From NCBI GenBank assembly GCA_037976565.1, contig CP137668.1:25111906-25175905 (forward strand): a DNA stretch of 64,000 nt, given 5' to 3'. The stretch is from Mesocentrotus franciscanus. Its lineage: Eukaryota > Echinodermata > Echinoidea > Camarodonta > Strongylocentrotidae. A program made the translations under genes and the position numbers. Below the pieces are notes generated by a model, which saw only the letters and a list, made by a program, of their open reading frames with translations, ran no database searches and was not told where the DNA came from. The stretch's first letter is position 1. Every line of letters starts with the position of its first letter. Of the stretch, positions 58,101 to 64,000 are shown piece after piece.

Positions 58101-61100
58101 GGTTTATTGGGTCAGAGGATAAGGTTCAGATCAATTTTTATTGGTATTTTTTTGCATGCACAAATATCGAGTTGTTGTGATGTGTACCCATGGTTACAGA
58201 AATCAGCATTTATTGTGAAATTTCTAAAAAATAAATGCAGGCACTTCAGAATTGAAGTAGAAGAAAAGCAATAAAATGAATACAAAAAAGTAAGTGGAAA
58301 CACATAGAAAATGAGGCACTTAAGAATAAAAGAAAAGAAGAAAGCATACCAAGAACATGAATGTAAGCAGAGTAAATTAAACAAGTAGAAAAACACTGGT
58401 TGATTTTTGTAAATTCTTGGGGAAAAAAAAACTGAGCAATTGTTATTCTCGATTTCATTGCTCCTATCAGGTATGTCAGACCGAGAACGAGAAGCTGTTG
58501 CAAACAGAGAGAAAGACAAAGGAAATGAGGTGAGTGTTGACACCCATTATGCCATTTTATTTTTTGCTGCAAATCCAGTGTATTAAAGATTGTCATCAGA
58601 ATTTATATTGTCACCCTACACTGGTTCCATGCCTAAAGTGTCGTAGATGTAAAATTTAATGATAACTAAAGGGGTTGGTCACATATACGTGAAATAAAGT
58701 AGTTAAAGGCATTGTTTAACAATGTTAAATCTGAGATGCACAGCCCTACGTGTTATCAGTGTCTGTGATATGGTGTAATATTGAAGCCCTAAAAAAAAAA
58801 AATCGCACTTCAAAATGATCAAGAAGTGCCTCAAAAAAGTAAAAATCTTTGAGTGACCGGTTTTACCATACCGTATTTGCCGGCGTAAAGGCCGCAGTAT
58901 TTTCGGAAGAGAAAATATCAAAAAGTCTGGGTGCGGCCAATGCGCAACAACTAAAAAATTCAGCGGTCAAAACAGCACGTCCATTCGTACATATGGGACT
59001 ACAATGACTATACAATGGTACAGGACATTTCTAGAATAACTTCACACATCTTACCGACAATTTTATCTTGCACTGTATACATGAAGACGAAAATAAACTT
59101 CATAAGTTATTTTTCTAACAAAATCTACCGGTAGATCTAGAGTTCGTGCCATTGCATCGCTAAAAAGTAAAAGAAGGTACCGTTATGGAGCTAGGTGCCG
59201 CGCGACGCAACTGCGCATCTAGCCGAAGTCGCAATTTCGTATTACACCGCACATCGTGGTAGGGGTATATGTAGGATACCAAATCTGCCTGCGATACATT
59301 ACTAGCTTAAAAATTGATGAAGATTTGCTAAATTACAAACATTTTTGAGGTAAACTTCCTGTAAATTTATAAGAATATTGATGATTTTGGTATCAGTTTG
59401 TAGAAAAAATAGTGTTCTACGAGAAAGATTATTTTGTTTTGTCCGTTTTTTTTTTTTTCCTTTTGTTTCTTTTTGTTTTTTTTGTTTTTGTTGTTCCTCT
59501 ACAAAATGTCAAAGTTGGGGGTGCGGCCTTATCGCCGGCAAATACGGTACTCGTTTTCCCCAATAGACTGTAGTGTTATGAAAACTGTTAGGAAAACGCA
59601 AAAATTGGATTTTGATTTCCAATCATAAATATCTTGATAATCAGACAAGCGATCGGCTTTTAAAAGTCATGGGGTTCCTGACTGACATAAAGGTTTATAA
59701 CTATTATTGCAGCATGAGCTAAATCCAGGATTTTGTTTCAGAATCTTAGACAAAGTTACCGGATCCCTTTAAGCGTAGTGTAAGCCTCCATAGCTTAACG
59801 TAGCCTAACGTGGGGGACTGTAGCGATCCATAGCCATCCATGGCTATCTGTAGAAATAACTTGGCCATTAACGTGAGGAGGTTTATCTGTTGGGCATGTC
59901 CAAAAGATAGCCACGATAGTGGCAATTTTTATTAACGTAGCAGTAACTTGGTTTAATGTAGTTACACGTAGTTCAACTTACTTTAACCTAGTTCACCGTA
60001 CTTTACTGTACTTTAACATGCTTAATTTTGTTGCCGTACTTTAACTTACTTAAACTTAAAACGTACTTCCACATAGTTTGGGCTACGTAATCCCCCCTAA
60101 TGGATAGCTATGGAGGCTAACGTATGTGTGACCACCCCTTAAAATATCGAAGGTAGATTGATATACACTGTACAAAAAACATTCTTACCAAATTCCCTTG
60201 AGTATTCTGCAATGATGAGGTCATATTTTTGAAAATTTGTTTGCAAATAGTTTTATTTCTATATCTGGATACCTGCCCGTCGCAGGAAAAAAATGCTGTA
60301 TCGTAATCCATTTTGTTTAATTTGTTGGTTATTTATACCAAGCCATGAGTTTTCTCTGTTATAGGCATTACATGTTAGCGACAATGAGAATCATGGGCAG
60401 GATCAGTTCATACCACTCAATTCATCTTTAATTTCATTTTTGTTGTTGTTTTCTATTTTACCCAGGCATTCCGTGCCAGTGATTACCAAGAAGCTATTCT
60501 CTACTATACCAGGAGTCTATCAGTGGTAGCTTCTGCCCCTGCCTTCAACAACAGGTCCCTAGCAAGTGAGTTTTTGGATCAGGCTCGTAAACCCCAACCA
60601 TTTTGTCTTGTCCTTAAGAATGCAAGATGATAAAGGAATAATGATGACAAAAAGTAGAGAGATACTGAAAGCAGCATATGTATCAAAATTATCAATTGAT
60701 TGTGATTATCCACCAGAGGATCACATTTGAATAGGTTGCGTTTTTTTCTTTTTAATCCTTGATTATTTAAGGAATATGAAGATTTAAATATAATATGAAG
60801 AACTAACATGGATATTGAGGAAATAGTCGTATAGTATCTGGCTTTACTTTGTGTTACATGTACATCACTTTGTATTACATGTGCATCACATGGTGTTAAC
60901 TGTTACTTATCTTCTGTACAAAGGAATTAAACTTGGAGAGTTTGAAGGAGCAGAAGAAGACTGTACGAAGGTGCTGCAACTAGAGCCTACCAACATCAAA
61001 GGTAGAGTACCCTTTCTTATAACCTAAGTGCCATTTCTTTGAAGAAGCAGTACAATCGACAATGATAAAGGGCCGTATTATGTGTCTCTTACATGGGCTG

Positions 61101-64000
61101 TAAATATTTTGCTGCCCAAAAAATTATGAACAAAATCATAATTGTTTTTTTAAACGGTGAAGAGAGCTGCAGAAAATGTTGATGAATAGACATTGCAACC
61201 ATTGATAGAATAATAGGTATCTTGCTTTCCATTTGAGGTTAGTTGTGTCGGGTTTTGTGGCACGGTCACTGCGTAGGTGGTTTCATGATCTTGGTTTTAC
61301 AATGCTGGCTTGTAGAGCTGCTTCTGAGGCAGCAGAGACACATTCTGTGTGGGTTTGGACCAAGTGTGTGGAAAAGCAGAAAGCGACTGACATTTAAAAC
61401 CACGTTTTGTTCCGTTTCATTTTGCACCATGGGGAGGTGGTGCATTGCACCGCTGGCCCACTAAGAGGGAGTATTGTTCATAACAGGGCGAAACTCCCGA
61501 CGACTGGTGGAAGAACAACTGATGATCCCCCTTGTGGGGCATGAGACAACTACCACCATAGTCTCTTGTTTTCTTTAACTTTATGTAGTTTTTCTCTCCT
61601 TAGTCATGTGCTAAAAGCATTATAAAATTCCCCTTCAGATTGTTTTTTCCTCTTTCCTTTATGGGCATAAAAAAAAAAAAACACACACACACAGATATTT
61701 TGAACTGTCAAACTCTTAATTGCTGAAGAATTCTGTAGTTTTTGGTAATTATTCAATACAATTTGAAAATTTCCTCTAGTTGTCCAATGTCTCCCAATGA
61801 GCTTCATTTGCCTAACAGAAATCATTATATTCTCCTAGGGAATACCCTTCCTTCCTGAAGGCCATTAGGGTCACAGTTATGTGTGTTTGTACATGCATTG
61901 TTTAGCATTTACGTTTGCGCAGGTATTGAGTAGGTATTTATAGAAATTGGGGAATTCCAATCATGTACTGTACCATCTGGATTGTGCAATAGTGTTCCTA
62001 CAATCTGTTTCACAGACATAAATGACACAAACTGTCAACAATGTAGTAGAGGATCTTTGAAATTCACATCTAGTTCAGCTTTACCCAGGAATTGCATGTT
62101 TTTTAAGACAGGTTTTGTGGAATGACTAACTAATGTAGCTACTAGCTAATAACTACACATACAAGTGATATATACATGTATGTTGGTGAGTATACCATGT
62201 TTTGACATGTATGATGTAATGTGCTACATGAATATAACATTATTGTTGTTGTTATTATCAATATTAGTTTTAAAATTATTGTTCTTATGATTATTTTTAT
62301 TATTTTTATGCCTCCGCTACAGAGTAGCCGGAGGCATTATGTTTTCGGGTTGTCCGTCCGTCCGTCCGTACGTACGTCCGTCTGTCCCTCCGTACGTCCC
62401 GTTCTCGTGATCGCATTCTATCTCAAGAACCGATTGATGGATTCCTGCCAAACTTGGGTCGTGTATGTATCTTGCAGAGCCAATGAACTGATTAGATTTT
62501 GGGGTCACGAGGTCCAAGGTCAAAGGTCACAGGGCTCATTATGTATTCAAAAATAACTCGTGGTCGCGTTATCTCAAGAACCGACTGATGGATTCCCGCC
62601 AAACTTGGGTCATGTATGTATCCTGCAGAGCCGATGAACTGATTGGATTTTGGGGTCACGAGGTCAAAGGTCAAAGGTCACAGGGCTCATTATGTATGCA
62701 AAAATAGCTTGTGATCGCGTTATCTCAAGAACCAATTGATGGATTTCCGCCAAACTTGGGTCGTGTATGTATCTTGCAGAGCCAATGAACTGATTGGATT
62801 TTGGGGTCACGAGGTCAAAGGTCAAAGGTCACAGGGCTCATTATGTATGCAAAAATAGCTTGTGATCGCGTTATCTCAAGAACCAATTGATGGATTTCCG
62901 CCAAACTTGGGTCGTGTATGTATCTTGCAGAGCCAATGAACTGATTAGATTTTGGGGTCACGAGGTCCAAGTTCAAAGGTCATGGGGCTCATTATGTATG
63001 CCAAAAAAAGCTTGTGAACGTATTATCAATAGAACCAACGAATGGATTACTACCAAATTCAGGACATGTACATGTATGTATCTTGCAGAGCCAATGAACT
63101 GATTAGATTTGAGGGTCATGAGGTCAAAGATCAAAGGGTCATACATGTACATGTATATAAAAAATAGTTTGTTATCACAATATTCTGAGAACCTGTTAAT
63201 GGATTACAATCAAACTTGAATTTTAAAATTTGCTTCTGTTTTGGTTTGTAAAATCGCTCTATGGTGGAGGCATCATTTTCGACTGCGTGCAGTCGAAGGT
63301 CCATCTAGTTTATTAATATTATTATTCTTATTATTAATAATATTATATTATTATTACTATTATTAATGTTATGATTAATATTATTATTATTACTATTATT
63401 AATATTATTATTATTATTATTATTATATTATTATTAATATTATTAATATCATTATTATTATTATTATTATTACTTTTATTATCAGTAGTATTATTATTAT
63501 TATGTTTATCTTTATGTTTATGTTAATGTTTATATGAGAGGATCGATCTGTTCTAGCCTATTTTTAAAGGCAATAGAATGTAAAAAATGTCACCTGTAGA
63601 ATACCTATATGCTTCCAGGCTTGCATACCTCTGTAACGTAGTAATTGATCTGCCAGATTATTATTTACCACTCCTCAAAGTTTCCTGTGTATTTTAGCTG
63701 AAATGATTTCAGCTGTGTTTAGTAGTACTTCAAGTTCAAAGAAAAATTATTTTGTAAAATGTACATAGCAAATCAGGTTGGTAGTGATATTAATCTATCT
63801 TGAAGTGTAAGTATTCAATAATTGCTTTATGCAAAGTTCAACCACTTTTGATTTTTCACTTGAAGATTGATAAAAAAACATCGCACATTCATATTCTGCA
63901 GCTCTTTTGCGGAGAGGAACAGCCAGGAAATCTCTGAAGAATTACAAGTTGGCACTCAAAGATCTTCAGGCTGTACTTCAAGTAGAACCCAACAACAAGC
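52012..64000 (+). CDS. SPAG1: SPAG1 homologue, right copy (exons 1-9, 3' end outside the window)
   Basis: The 5' part of a SPAG1 gene. Coding exons are 52012-52154, 53692-53766, 55316-55400, 55729-55839, 57614-57809, 58471-58529, 60466-60565, 60924-61001, and 63902 to the window end. All borders are GT-AG with agreeing phases. The N-terminal part has the SPAG1 signature: IPIELLDYDYIEKCTDAKEL, then GYYPDLVDFCEKRLADISP, an EEW-TKVNNDVK-EWANDI stretch, and a W-K-DFKQWDKYDADEEEAKV segment before TPR cluster 1. Exons 6-9 and their introns repeat 208-6567 almost base for base. The start ATG 52012 is in an exon opened by a good acceptor (CTTTCCAG, exon from 51990), so a 5' non-coding exon should exist upstream; I could not identify it. 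Confidence 0.92.
53692..53766 (+). CDS. SPAG1: SPAG1 right copy, exon 2
   Basis: Flanked by TCTGAACAG and GTACTA. It reads SGTEGYYPDLVDFCEKRLAD and ISPK. Human SPAG1 has SGEEGYYPEL at the same place. Confidence 0.92.
53923..54452 (+). mobile_element. TTAA-flanked MITE (SPAG1 right copy, intron 2)
   Basis: TTAA at 53919-53922 and 54453-54456. Ends are AGATACTATGTCCC and GGGACATAGTACCT, inverted with one mismatch. 530 bases, no ORF. Confidence 0.6.
55316..55400 (+). CDS. SPAG1: SPAG1 right copy, exon 3
   Basis: Flanked by TCTTGTAG and GTAATG. It codes KLLRKEVTPATEYDLGKEEW and TKVNNDVK. The EEW motif corresponds to the EEWEKIDGDIK segment of human SPAG1. Confidence 0.92.
55729..55839 (+). CDS. 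SPAG1: SPAG1 right copy, exon 4
   Basis: Flanked by CATTAAAG and GTAATA. It reads EWANDISKEGSKDGEEAMEG then NLPPVRNRGVINTAGKK. The NLPPVR motif is also in human SPAG1. Both ends are phase 0. Confidence 0.92.
57115..57330 (+). repeat. Possible SINE (SPAG1 right copy, intron 4)
   Basis: GGTCCTCTCCGAGGGACC hairpin followed by ATGCCTTACCAAAGGGCAC and CACACAAACTGATCAGTA, the look of a tRNA-derived SINE body. No tRNA head is confirmed. Confidence 0.3.
57614..57809 (+). CDS. SPAG1: SPAG1 right copy, exon 5
   Basis: Flanked by CCTCACAG and GTAATA. It starts NTSSKEWGKPSAERIKGSDF, continues KQWDKYDADEEEAKVEDKDE and ends EIDTSG, which joins exon 6 in phase 1. The W-KYD-EEE segment matches the WDKFDVEKE region of human SPAG1. 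Confidence 0.92.
58471..58529 (+). CDS. SPAG1: SPAG1 right copy, exon 6
   Basis: Flanked by CTATCAG and GTGAGT. It codes [19 protein letters not shown], with Ala where the left copy has Thr. Confidence 0.92.
59784..60117 (+). mobile_element. Counterpart of the TAA-flanked MITE at 2458
   Basis: Same insertion in the right copy. It is 13 bases shorter because of one internal deletion near 59880. Confidence 0.6.
60466..60565 (+). CDS. SPAG1: SPAG1 right copy, exon 7
   Basis: Same sequence and splice sites as 3155-3254. It codes the first TPR of cluster 1. Confidence 0.92.
60924..61001 (+). CDS. SPAG1: SPAG1 right copy, exon 8
   Basis: Same sequence and splice sites as 3613-3690. It codes the second TPR of cluster 1. 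Confidence 0.92.
62308..63308 (+). mobile_element. Helentron-like element, counterpart of 4996-5843
   Basis: The same insertion in the right copy. It is 1001 bases against 848, because it has one more internal unit (about 153 bases, near 62700-62860). One end-hairpin base differs (GGTGGAGGCATC). Confidence 0.8.
63902..64000 (+). CDS. SPAG1: SPAG1 right copy, exon 9 (cut by the window end)
   Basis: Acceptor TTCTGCAG. It is the same as 6461-6559 and stops at the window edge 8 bases before the expected donor. Confidence 0.9.

Larger units (their letters stand above)
58268..64000 (+). repeat. Right member of a long direct repeat (pairs with 1-6559)
   Basis: Near-identical to the start of the window. 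Both ends of the match coincide with window limits, so the repeat may extend beyond the window on both sides. The period is 58267 bases at the left end of the match and 57441 at the right end. Confidence 0.97.

Overview
This is eukaryotic nuclear DNA: genes are split into short exons with GT-AG introns, coding density is very low, and most of the sequence is interspersed and tandem repeats. No bacterial or organellar features, rRNA or CRISPR array are seen. The two recognisable genes (SPAG1 and MEA1) belong to animals. The repeat mix, especially a short element starting ATGCCTCCGCTAC and carrying roughly 155-bp internal units, looks like that of a marine invertebrate deuterostome, most likely an echinoderm such as a sea urchin. 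That taxonomic placement is inference.

Layout. Positions 208-20807 (+) hold exons 6 to 22 of a SPAG1 homologue, down to its stop codon. The region 20808-30791 is non-coding and contains transposon-like repeats and a 500-base assembly gap (25407-25906). Positions 30792-36065 (-) hold a three-exon MEA1 homologue of 232 codons. The region 36066-51989 has no recognised gene and is dominated by inverted and tandem structures. These are a 7.3-kb inverted repeat with arms of about 1.6 kb around an 18-bp-type minisatellite that itself flips orientation, a head-to-head array of GC-rich hairpin repeats, and three consecutive near-perfect palindromes. Positions 52012-64000 (+) hold exons 1 to 9 of SPAG1 again, cut off by the window end.

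The key structural fact is that the last 5.7 kb (58268-64000) is a near-identical copy of the first 6.6 kb (1-6559), introns included. The 3' part of SPAG1 therefore lies upstream of its 5' part, in the same orientation, with exons 6-9 present twice. This fits either a tandem duplication with a period near 58 kb that includes MEA1, or an assembly artefact joining two haplotypes or copies. Reading exons 1-5 from the right copy and 6-22 from the left gives an open frame of about 1118 codons, if one missing base in exon 14 is allowed for. The predicted protein has three TPR clusters and a C-terminal RPAP3-like domain, as in SPAG1, a cytoplasmic factor in axonemal dynein pre-assembly.

The comparison of the two copies also gives a filled and an empty site for one repeat family. 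The 981-bp element at 1144-2124 sits in a run of 13 T that is uninterrupted in the other copy. It inserted between T and T with no target duplication and ends in a hairpin followed by CTAG, which is the hallmark of Helentron-type (Helitron2) non-autonomous elements. Several other mobile elements with clear ends and target sites are described below.
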